From Microaerobacter geothermalis (GTDB taxonomy: Bacteria > Bacillota > Bacilli > DSM-22679), in the NCBI RefSeq assembly GCF_021608135.1, contig NZ_JAKIHL010000025.1:1-48716 (forward strand): 48,716 bases of DNA, given 5' to 3'. The position numbers were made by a program, and so were the translations under genes. Below, piece after piece: positions 41,810 through 48,716 of this stretch (within the stretch, counting starts at the first letter, position 1; each line of letters opens with the position of its first letter). The notes beneath the pieces were generated by a model. It ran no database searches. It was not told the origin of the DNA and worked only from the letters and a program-made list of their open reading frames with translations.

Positions 41810-41955
41810 CTATGAGTTGCACCGATGATAAATAGAACAGCCCCAATAATTCCTTCCCGATCATACTTATTGATCCAGTCAGCAAACTCTTTAGCTGTTA
41901 TATAGTGGTTATCCTCGCAGTTTGATCTTCCGTGTCTGATAAGTATAATTTCCAA
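41782..41955 (-). pseudogene. Histidine phosphatase (phosphoglycerate mutase-like) stub
   Basis: 57 codons from TTG 41955 (GGAGGA 8 nt upstream). LEIILIRHGRSNCEDNHYIT with the RHG catalytic motif and AKEFADWINKYDREGI match the N-terminus of a histidine phosphatase of about 190 residues. After ~35 residues the match stops and the frame ends in the terminator. The catalytic second half is missing, so this is a remnant. Confidence 0.7.
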
Positions 41956-41986
41956 GTTTGACTCCTCCGTGAAAATAAAGGATTCT

Positions 41987-42247
41987 CTATACTCTATTAA
42001 TGTTTTTTCCGAACCACTGTATATTCCCACATCGTTCGCACATTAAGGTATCTGCAGACCTGTTAGCAAAATCAAGATTGAAAAAGGTTAGTAAAGCCGT
42101 GTTTAATTGGGCTTTTCCGAGTTTGAATCTATCATGATTACAATGTGGACAGACTACTTTAATGCCTTCAGCTTCATATTGTCCTGGCCCCAAGGACTCT
42201 TTTAGATTTTTGGAAAATAGCTTAAAAAATCTTTTAGTGTTTGACAT
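41987..42247 (-). CDS. Small zinc-ribbon protein
   Basis: 86 residues from ATG 42247 (AAGGAAT upstream). VVCPHCNHDRFKLGKAQLNT, TFFNLDFANRSADTL and MCERCGNIQWF form a complete two-CxxC zinc ribbon of a common but uncharacterised Bacilli family. A longer frame that fuses it to the Nudix fragment is chance read-through of the deleted gene. Function unknown. Confidence 0.65.
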   Translation of the reverse strand: MSNTKRFFKLFSKNLKESLGPGQYEAEGIKVVCPHCNHDRFKLGKAQLNTALLTFFNLDFANRSADTLMCERCGNIQWFGKNINRV

Positions 42248-42490
42248 ACAACCATTCCTTATTTTATTGATTTCGTGATCCTTAGGAAAGAATTGACCTT
42301 TTTTTGTTTCCATACCACTCGTTGCTGATCCGCCAATAATCTCACACCGAATAAATATCTTATATACATGATAGGGCGACGGTAGATGGCTTTCTTGAAC
42401 CATTAGTACTTTATTTTCGTTGGAAACTACACCTCTTACATCTATCTTTGTCGTTTGGTATCCTGTTTCATTGGCAAAGAGGTTTTTCAT
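42248..42490 (-). pseudogene. Nudix hydrolase fragment with the catalytic box deleted
   Basis: ANETGYQTTKIDVRGVVSNE and KVLMVQES are followed at once by PSPYHVYKIFIRCEIIGG. In YjhB-like Nudix proteins about 45-50 residues with the Nudix box (GxGGx...REExE) lie between these parts; none of it is here. The N-terminal region and C-terminal tail are also missing. An internal in-frame deletion has removed catalysis, and the frame runs into the zinc-ribbon gene. Confidence 0.75.
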
Positions 42491-42528
42491 TTATAAACCT
42501 TTGAAGTCATACATATTCGAGAGTCTTT

Positions 42529-43281
42529 TTATTGTAGATCCCGTATATCAATGACTCCACCCTGTTCAAAATCCTCTTCTAAAAACCGAACAATTTTTTC
42601 AGCCACAAACTCAGGTGACATTAGCATCCCTTCTTCTTTGTAGGAAATAAAACGTTTTAGATCCACGAAATCTTCCTTATTTGATGCCCGAATATCTTTC
42701 TGCATATCCGTATCTACTATTCCAGGTGCAATCGACAAGATTTTTACCGGATAATCTTTATTTTGCTGTTCAACACCCACACATCGGGTAAACAAGTCTA
42801 ATCCTGCCTTCGAAGTGCAGTAACAGCTCCAACCATAATATGGCTTTTTTCCGGCTCCAGATGAGATATTTATAACTCTCTTGTCTACTTTAAACCCTTC
42901 CGTATATCTAATAAACAAAGAAGTGAGCAGCATTGGTGCCAATAAGTTCACGTTTATATTATTGATAATTTCATCACTTTCACACTTCTCAAGCGGTTTT
43001 ATAGGCTTAACAACCCCGGCATTATTCACTAAAGCAATAGAGTGAACCTTAGTATCATCCAGTTTTTGAAAAATATTGTTCATTACATTCTCTATATTTT
43101 CTAAGGAGCCGAGGTCAAACTCATAATAATCTAAGGAAACCTCGTTTTTATTGGCTTTAGTTATTAACTCCTCATTTTTCTTTCTGGAAATGCAAAACAA
43201 GTGATTTTCAGGAACCAGTAACTTTCTTGTTATAGCCTCTCCCAATCCTCTGGATGCACCTGTGATGATGATATGATTCAT
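42529..43281 (-). CDS. Short-chain dehydrogenase/reductase (benzil reductase-like, YueD type)
   Basis: 250 residues, full length. IIITGASRGLGEAITRKLL is the NADP-binding motif, ALVNNAGVVKPI the NNAG, ISSGAGKKPYYGWSCYCTSK the Ser and YxxxK catalytic set (Tyr replaced in position by Y/C: SCYCTSK fits Y-C-T-S-K). SIAPGIVDTDMQ is like sepiapterin/benzil reductases. AGGAGG precedes the ATG. The substrate is not known. Confidence 0.8.
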   Translation of the reverse strand: MNHIIITGASRGLGEAITRKLLVPENHLFCISRKKNEELITKANKNEVSLDYYEFDLGSLENIENVMNNIFQKLDDTKVHSIALVNNAGVVKPIKPLEKCESDEIINNINVNLLAPMLLTSLFIRYTEGFKVDKRVINISSGAGKKPYYGWSCYCTSKAGLDLFTRCVGVEQQNKDYPVKILSIAPGIVDTDMQKDIRASNKEDFVDLKRFISYKEEGMLMSPEFVAEKIVRFLEEDFEQGGVIDIRDLQ

Positions 43282-43495
43282 TTAATTCAACCTCCTGTTT
43301 TCCATCGTATCACGCACAACTTCACTTTCATTCGGAAAAAACTAAAACAATTACTGCTAGATAGCCATTAGTTCTTAGCTGATTACTAGGTATTTGCTAT
43401 CTACCATTTCAATATCTGGGGATTCATTTTGAGAATGATCTTTAATATGATCACCGTATTGTGAAAGGAGCCTGCTTGGTTAATCGATATTGATT
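43282..43495. other. 214-bp gap between the SDR gene and fetB
   Basis: AT-rich sequence holding the SDR ribosome binding site (AGGAGGTTG). I see no clear gene, terminator or promoter with both boxes. Confidence 0.4.
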
Positions 43496-44305
43496 TTAAT
43501 TTCTTTTATGATTACCAATAGATATCTTCATCTGACTGCGGGAATTAAAGAATGTTTTATAGCCAAACTGAACAAAAACAAGCACTGTCAAAGAAACGCT
43601 TCCGACGATCCCCAGCATCACTGCAATCTGATACTCAATCGCTACAATCGGCGAAGCACCACCAAGAATTTGACCGGTCATCATCCCCGGCAAAAAAACG
43701 ATTCCCATTCCTACCATTGAATTAATCGTTGGCAGCATCGCAGCATCAAATGCTTGATTCACTATTTGTTTGGAAGCAGCCTTTGGTGTGGCTCCGAGCA
43801 TCAAAGCAGACTCCACTAAATGTTTATTGGATGTCATCCCTTCCAGAAGGGTATTAACGCCAAGGGAGATACCCGTCATGGCATTGCCGATGATCATCCC
43901 GGCAATCGGGATGACATACCTGGGCTCGTACCAGGGAAACACTTGCAGAACGACAAGAATAAAATAAGTCAAACTGGCCAAGATGCCCGCTGCCATGGAG
44001 AGGGCAATGATTCTTTTTATCTCGACAGATAGCGGCGATTTGGTCCGTTTAAAAATATTATAGATTGCAAAGATGAGCATGATGGCGATAATAATTATGG
44101 TATAAAAGGGATGCCTTTGATCAAAAACATAGGCAAGGATATAACCTACGAGCACCAATTGAATCGTCATCCGAATGGAAGAAATCAAGATTTCCTTTTC
44201 CCTCTCAATTCCTTTGATCCGAACGATCACGATCAGCAACAGAATAAAAATATAAGCCGCAGCTAATTGCCAAAGTTGAAGATCGATACTTCCAACTCCG
44301 TTCAT
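43496..44305 (-). CDS. fetB: FetB/YbbM-like (UPF0014) ABC transporter permease
   Basis: 269 residues from ATG 44305, overlapping fetA by 4 nt (ATGA) with AAGGGGGTG upstream. About seven membrane helices; IRMTIQLVLVGYILAYVF, IAGMIIGNAMTGISLGVNTL and FLPGMMTGQILGGASPIVAI are typical of FetB, linked to iron or metal export. Pairs with the ATPase. Confidence 0.85.
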   Translation of the reverse strand: MNGVGSIDLQLWQLAAAYIFILLLIVIVRIKGIEREKEILISSIRMTIQLVLVGYILAYVFDQRHPFYTIIIIAIMLIFAIYNIFKRTKSPLSVEIKRIIALSMAAGILASLTYFILVVLQVFPWYEPRYVIPIAGMIIGNAMTGISLGVNTLLEGMTSNKHLVESALMLGATPKAASKQIVNQAFDAAMLPTINSMVGMGIVFLPGMMTGQILGGASPIVAIEYQIAVMLGIVGSVSLTVLVFVQFGYKTFFNSRSQMKISIGNHKRN

Positions 44306-44946
44306 CCACTGCACCCCCTTATTCCCACAATCCTACCCTTGTGTATTTCGACGACATGATCAGCAAAAGATTGAACGACTGCCTTAGAATGGGTAACCAT
44401 AACCATTGTTTTTTGCTGGGTCTTAACGTATCCCGCCAGTTGCTGCATCACAAAATTAGTAGTATCTTCATCCAATGCAGAAGAGGGTTCATCCAGCAAC
44501 AGAACAAGGGGGGTCATCAGCAACACCCTAGCTAAGGCCAATCGCTGTTTTTCTCCTCCGGACAAAGAGTCCGCATCCTGGTCCAGTTCTTTATGAAGGC
44601 GAACTTTCTCCAAAACTTCCGATAATTGAACATCCTGAACCGACGGTTTCTCAGAAAATATTAGCCCAATCAGCAAATTATCCCTTACTGTTCCTTTAAA
44701 TATAGCTGGGGTTTGCGGCAACATGACGACGCTCCGCCTTAGTTCAATCGGATCCCATTGAGATATGGGTATATTATCCACCCAAATCTCGCCTTCATCG
44801 CAGCTAATCAGATGATTCAACAGCTTTAACAGCGTTGTTTTTCCACTTCCGCTTTCCCCGACAATGCAGGTAATGCGGTGGGACGGAATAACCAGTTGAT
44901 CGATATCCAGAATTCCCTTGACTTTTACATGATTTAATTTAAACAT
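44302..44946 (-). CDS. fetA: FetA-like ABC transporter ATPase
   Basis: 214 residues from ATG 44946 (ATG 44955 and TTG 44964 are alternatives). CIVGESGSGKTTLLKLLN (Walker A), DSLSGGEKQRLALARVLL (signature) and VLLLDEPSSALDEDT (Walker B). It drives the FetB-like permease. Confidence 0.88.
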   Translation of the reverse strand: MFKLNHVKVKGILDIDQLVIPSHRITCIVGESGSGKTTLLKLLNHLISCDEGEIWVDNIPISQWDPIELRRSVVMLPQTPAIFKGTVRDNLLIGLIFSEKPSVQDVQLSEVLEKVRLHKELDQDADSLSGGEKQRLALARVLLMTPLVLLLDEPSSALDEDTTNFVMQQLAGYVKTQQKTMVMVTHSKAVVQSFADHVVEIHKGRIVGIRGCSG

Positions 44947-45188
44947 CGTTTCCATCTTCTCCAATTTTATTTGCCATTAAATTTTTCTGAACCTCGACTT
45001 TAAGAGATACAATTTCTCCACAATGTAAACAGACAGTCGATCAAAATTAGTGTAGAATTCCGTGCAATACTAACATTAGATAAATTTCCACAAAAATCCT
45101 TCTATAATATCCAAAATTTTCTTTGAACATTTTTTATTTTTTCTTCTAAGAACGTCATGACAATAGAGGGCACTAATACAGAAAGCCG
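44947..45188. other. About 240-bp AT-rich gap between rnc and fetA
   Basis: Nothing coding is seen. A GAAGCCGTTAC/GTAGCGGCTTTC hairpin at about 45180-45210, overlapping the rnc stop, could end rnc transcripts, though its T-run is poor. A promoter for fetA is expected here but I cannot fix its boxes. Confidence 0.4.
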
Positions 45189-45896
45189 CTACATTTTTTG
45201 TAACGGCTTCCTCAACGCATGCAGTTCATGAAGGGCCATTTCGGCGGCCTTTTGCTCGGCCTCCTTTTTAGAGCGTCCGACACCACGACCCAATGCTTTA
45301 TCACTTAGCAGAACTTCCGCAACAAATTCCCGGTGGTGGGCAGGTCCCCTTTCCTGAATAATACGGTAATTCAGCTCTCCCAAACTGTCATGCTGAACAT
45401 ATTCCTGGAGCATGCTTTTGAAATCGGTTGGTTGAGTAAAATCCCCATGTTCAATTTTGGGGAAAACATATTTATCCAAAAACTGAAAAACACTTTCCAA
45501 CCCTTGATCCAGATACAAGGCTCCGATAAATGCTTCAAAGACGTCAGCCAATAAAGCAGGTCGCTCACGTCCTCCGGTCAATTCTTCTCCTTTGCCCAAC
45601 AATACAAGATCACCGAAGTGAAGTTGCTCGGCAAAGGAGACCAATGACGGTTCACATACGATAGCTGCCCGAAGCTTTGTCATTTCACCTTCACTCATCC
45701 TGGGATAATGGGAATAAAGGAACTGGGAGATTGTCAGTTCCAACACTGCATCTCCCAAAAATTCCAATCGTTCATTATCTTGCAATGATTTATGTCTGTG
45801 CTCATTAACATAAGATGAGTGAGTAAATGCCTGCCTCAACAATTTCTCATTGTAAAAAAATATCCCGATTTCTTGTTGAAATTCCGAAAAACCCAC
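45189..45896 (-). CDS. rnc: Ribonuclease III
   Basis: 235 residues from GTG 45896. [17 protein letters not shown] is the RNase III signature with catalytic Glu and Asp; [16 protein letters not shown] follows. The last ~70 residues are the dsRNA-binding domain ([34 protein letters not shown]). In most Bacilli smc follows directly; here accessory genes separate them. Confidence 0.97.
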   Translation of the reverse strand: MGFSEFQQEIGIFFYNEKLLRQAFTHSSYVNEHRHKSLQDNERLEFLGDAVLELTISQFLYSHYPRMSEGEMTKLRAAIVCEPSLVSFAEQLHFGDLVLLGKGEELTGGRERPALLADVFEAFIGALYLDQGLESVFQFLDKYVFPKIEHGDFTQPTDFKSMLQEYVQHDSLGELNYRIIQERGPAHHREFVAEVLLSDKALGRGVGRSKKEAEQKAAEMALHELHALRKPLQKM

Positions 45897-45920
45897 CAGT
45901 ACTCACTCCTAAGTTTGATT

Positions 45921-45945
45921 AGAAAAACTTGGCTTATCGCCAAGT
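45921..45945 (-). terminator. Terminator after fabF
   Basis: Minus strand ACTTGGC-GATAA-GCCAAGT (45945-45927) followed by TTTTTCT. It ends the fab operon before rnc. Confidence 0.9.
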
Positions 45946-46029
45946 CCTTGATAGCGAAAGCCTTAGTTTTTCTTATACTTTATTCCTTTTAAGAAGTTAA
46001 CCTTCTTAAATGTAAAAATGAATCCATCA

Positions 46030-47271
46030 TTACTCCTCATACTTCTTTAATATAATCGTTGCATTATGACCGCCAAATCCAAAGGAGTTGGATAGAGCCA
46101 CCCTAACATTACTTTTTCTTGCTTCATTTGGAACATAATCTAGATCACATTCCGGATCTGGTGTTTCATAATTAATCGTTGGCGGTATCACTTGATCCAT
46201 CAGGGTCTTGGCACAAACAATAGCTTCAATTCCTCCAGTAGCGCCAAGCAGATGTCCGGTCATAGATTTTGTGGAACTAACCGCCAGCCTATAAGCATGG
46301 TCTCCAAATACCGTTTTGATCGCTAATGTCTCAAATTTATCGTTATACTCAGTGGAAGTTCCATGGGCATTAATATAATCAACATCCTCAGGATTCAATC
46401 CTGCATCCACGATGGCCTCTTTCATCGCACGGGCAGCACCCTCCCCTTCCGGGGCAGGGGCAGTTAAATGATACGCGTCACCGCTCATGCCATAGCCCAC
46501 AACCTCGGCATAGATCTTGGCACCCCGTTTCTTAGCATGTTCCAAAGACTCAAGAATCAATACACCTGCCCCTTCACCCATTACAAATCCATCCCGATTC
46601 TTGTCAAAGGGACGGCTCGCTTTGGTTGGTTCATCGTTTCGGGTAGACATGGCCCTTGCCGCACAAAAACCAGCCAATGCCATGGGACGAATGGTGGCTT
46701 CAGAACCACCTGCAATCATCACGTCAGCCTGACCCCGCTGAATTATTTTAAAGGCATCTCCAACAGCATGGGTTCCTGTGGCACAGGCAGAAATTGGAGA
46801 ACTGTTTGGTCCTTTTGCACCAAACATAATGGATACCTGCCCGGAAGCCATGTTGGCAATCATCATTGGTATAAAAAATGGACTGACTCTTCTCGGCCCC
46901 TTTTCCATCAGGATTTGATGTTGTTCTTCCCATGTACCAAGTCCACCGATTCCAGAACCGATATACACCCCGACTTTATCGGGATTCACCTCATCCATGG
47001 AAAGACGGGCATCCTCCATCGCCGTTTTCGTTGCAGCAACGGCAAATTGAGCAAAGCGATCCATCCTTCTGGCATCTTTCTTGTCCATGTAGTCTTCAGG
47101 ATTAAAATCCTTGATTTCTGCTGCGATTTGGGTGGGATATTCACTTACATCAAAAGAAGTGATTCGGTCAATACCCGATTTGCCAGATAACAAGGAACCC
47201 CAGAATTCATCTAAGGTTTTCCCAAGGGAAGTCATCACACCCATTCCAGTAATGACAACTCGATTGGTCAT
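46030..47271 (-). CDS. fabF: 3-oxoacyl-ACP synthase II
   Basis: 413 residues from ATG 47271 (GAGGTGA 5 nt upstream). [16 protein letters not shown] carries the catalytic Cys, [16 protein letters not shown] and [16 protein letters not shown] the two His. It elongates acyl-ACP chains. Confidence 0.98.
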   Translation of the reverse strand: MTNRVVITGMGVMTSLGKTLDEFWGSLLSGKSGIDRITSFDVSEYPTQIAAEIKDFNPEDYMDKKDARRMDRFAQFAVAATKTAMEDARLSMDEVNPDKVGVYIGSGIGGLGTWEEQHQILMEKGPRRVSPFFIPMMIANMASGQVSIMFGAKGPNSSPISACATGTHAVGDAFKIIQRGQADVMIAGGSEATIRPMALAGFCAARAMSTRNDEPTKASRPFDKNRDGFVMGEGAGVLILESLEHAKKRGAKIYAEVVGYGMSGDAYHLTAPAPEGEGAARAMKEAIVDAGLNPEDVDYINAHGTSTEYNDKFETLAIKTVFGDHAYRLAVSSTKSMTGHLLGATGGIEAIVCAKTLMDQVIPPTINYETPDPECDLDYVPNEARKSNVRVALSNSFGFGGHNATIILKKYEE

Positions 47272-47345
47272 AACATTCACCTCAAAAGGTTATTATTAAA
47301 TCTATTTTAAGTCACTCACTAAAGTGAACGAGCAGATGAGGAGAG

Positions 47346-47367
47346 AAGTCCCGTAAATACGGGACTT
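47346..47367. other. Intercistronic hairpin between acpP and fabF
   Basis: AAGTCCCGTA (47346-47355) and TACGGGACTT (47358-47367) form a near-perfect palindrome with no T-run. It may adjust the high acpP level relative to fabF by attenuation or processing. Confidence 0.5.
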
Positions 47368-47375
47368 GGCAAATT

Positions 47376-47609
47376 CTACTTTTGGGATTCTATGTACGCC
47401 ACTACTTCTCCAACAGTAGAAATCTTCTCAGCTTCTTCGTCGGAAATTTCCAAATCAAACTCATCTTCCAATTCCATCACCAGTTCAACGACATCGAGAG
47501 AATCGGCTCCCAGATCATCCTTAAAGGAAGCTTCCATGGTGACCTCGGATTCTTCAACTCCTAGGCGATCTACGATGATTTTTTTTACTTTCTCAAAGGT
47601 ATCTGCCAT
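47376..47609 (-). CDS. acpP: Acyl carrier protein
   Basis: 77 residues from ATG 47609 (GGAGGTG upstream). [20 protein letters not shown] carries the phosphopantetheine Ser in the DSL motif. Confidence 0.98.
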   Translation of the reverse strand: MADTFEKVKKIIVDRLGVEESEVTMEASFKDDLGADSLDVVELVMELEDEFDLEISDEEAEKISTVGEVVAYIESQK

Positions 47610-47679
47610 TACACCTTCACCTCCTCTCACGTATTATACGAAAACCTTAAAAGAAAAGCTACCTTAAAGAGGTTGAAAT

Positions 47680-48423
47680 TCACATCACCATTCCGCCATC
47701 CACATGAAGGGTTTGCCCTGTTATGTAGTTGGACTTGTCTGAGCATAGAAATAACACCACTTGTGCAATATCATCCGGTTGCCCCAAACGGTTTAAGGGT
47801 ATCTGGGACAGTAAATTCTTTCTTACTTCTTCGCCAAGCTTTGCTGTCATATCCGTTTCAATAAACCCTGGAGCCACTGCATTTACGGTGATATTGCGTG
47901 AAGCCAACTCCCTCGCCAAGGTTTTTGTTAATCCGATCACTCCTGCTTTAGCAGCCACATAATTGGCCTGTCCCGGATTTCCCAAGACTCCAACCACAGA
48001 GGAAATATTGATAATTTTGCCATATCGCTGCTTCATCATCGGTTTAGCTGCAGCTTTAGATGTAAGAAACACACCCTTCAGATTAGTATCCAGCACCTGA
48101 TCCCACTCTTCTTCTTTCATTCTTATGAGCAGGTTGTCCCTGGTTATACCTGCATTATTCACTAAAATATCCAGGCGTCCAAAGGTTTGAACCGCTTGAT
48201 CCACCATCTTCTGAACCTGATCAGAATCAGAGATATTGGCCTGAATCGAAATGGATTTTCTTCCCAAACTTTCAATTTCCTTTACTACTTCTTCTGCAGC
48301 CTGTTGATTTCCTGCATAATTGACAAGAACATTGGCACCTTCTTGGGCCAAAGCCAATGCAATGGCTCTTCCTATCCCACGGCTTCCTCCAGTCACTAAA
48401 GCCACTTTTCCCTGCAACAACAT
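47680..48423 (-). CDS. fabG: 3-oxoacyl-ACP reductase
   Basis: 247 residues. [53 protein letters not shown] (Ser, Tyr, Lys) and the C-terminal [12 protein letters not shown] are typical FabG. GGAGGGG precedes ATG 48423. It reduces the ketoacyl-ACP in chain elongation. Confidence 0.97.
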   Translation of the reverse strand: MLLQGKVALVTGGSRGIGRAIALALAQEGANVLVNYAGNQQAAEEVVKEIESLGRKSISIQANISDSDQVQKMVDQAVQTFGRLDILVNNAGITRDNLLIRMKEEEWDQVLDTNLKGVFLTSKAAAKPMMKQRYGKIINISSVVGVLGNPGQANYVAAKAGVIGLTKTLARELASRNITVNAVAPGFIETDMTAKLGEEVRKNLLSQIPLNRLGQPDDIAQVVLFLCSDKSNYITGQTLHVDGGMVM

Positions 48424-48716
48424 TACCCCTCCTTCAATATTTATCCGATAACCACGCCACTAAGACTCTCAATGAACTTAAACATCCATCCAAATATTTG
48501 GGAGATAATTGACACTAAACCCCTGAATAAGTTCAACTATGATCCAGTCCACGTGATGTTTGACAAGTTTACAATAAATTATTCAGAAACTATCCTGAAA
48601 ATTAACTCGTTGCACGAACCAAAAAAAACAATACAAAACTAACCCTAGGCCTTACAAAATATGGTTAGGGTTGAAGAGCGATGATTCCTATCGTTTGTGT
48701 CAAGATGCTTCTGATT
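48424..48716. other. 293 bp upstream of fabG without a recognised gene
   Basis: fabD normally lies directly upstream of fabG; here there is AT-rich sequence with an inverted repeat CTAACC/GGTTAG (about 48640-48669) and no open fabD frame. A + strand frame opening at about 48682 is cut by the window end. An insertion between fabD and fabG, or a different gene order, is possible. Confidence 0.4.

Noticed and set aside
1-48716. CRISPR arrays, rRNA or tRNA genes
   Set aside because: No regularly spaced direct repeats and no recognisable rRNA or tRNA sequences were seen. The integrase uses comM, not a tRNA gene.

Overview
The window looks like a chromosomal segment of a low-GC, spore-forming member of the Bacilli. 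The evidence is the gene set and order rnhB-rbgA-lepB-rplS-trmD-rimM-khpA-rpsP-ffh-ylxM-ftsY-smc-rnc-fabF-acpP-fabG, Bacillus-like ribosome binding sites and starts, and a SpoVS protein. I cannot name the species.

Bases 1 to about 27,630 are the right-hand part of an integrative and conjugative element (ICE). Its left end, relaxase and VirD4-type coupling protein are not in the window. From right to left it carries: (i) a large serine integrase, an ImmA-type metallopeptidase and an ImmR-type repressor on the + strand (24.5-27.7 kb), divergent from the minus-strand genes; (ii) a control and replication block (18.4-24.4 kb) with a Cro-like protein, a DUF771-like protein, a sigma-region-4-like protein, a NusG N-domain protein, a RecD2-like helicase and two paralogous RepL-like winged-helix proteins around a palindrome cluster; (iii) an accessory block (13.1-18.4 kb) with an HD-GYP protein, an HNH protein, DUF5348, an IsrB element with its omega RNA, a DUF457 membrane protein and SpoVS; (iv) a minus-strand type IV secretion operon (5.1-13.0 kb) with VirB2-like, PrgI/VirB3-like, split VirB4, VirB6-like and M23-peptidase genes; (v) a directly coupled Tad-like set (TadZ-like, ParA/CpaE-like, A24 prepilin peptidase), then DUF488 and ASCH cargo and a TnpB element cut by the window edge.

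The integrase has inserted the element into comM (yifB, Mg-chelatase-like). The 3' part of comM starts at about 27,634, in the middle of its CPCG zinc motif, and the last integrase codons lie in comM sequence.

From 28.1 kb to the end is chromosome, nearly all on the minus strand: yraN, ylqH, ylqG, rnhB, rbgA, lepB, rplS, trmD, rimM, khpA, rpsP, ffh, ylxM, ftsY, smc. A patch of accessory and decayed genes (histidine phosphatase stub, Nudix fragment, zinc-ribbon protein, SDR, FetAB-like transporter) separates smc from rnc. Fatty-acid genes follow.

The most interesting signals are: an IsrB nuclease element with a complete upstream omega RNA and two collapsed relatives in the same ICE; a conjugation operon coupled to Tad-like pilus genes; an unusual NusG-like protein; three related structured repeats at 17.3-18.5 kb; and a VirB4 whose N-terminal reading frame opens without a normal start codon.
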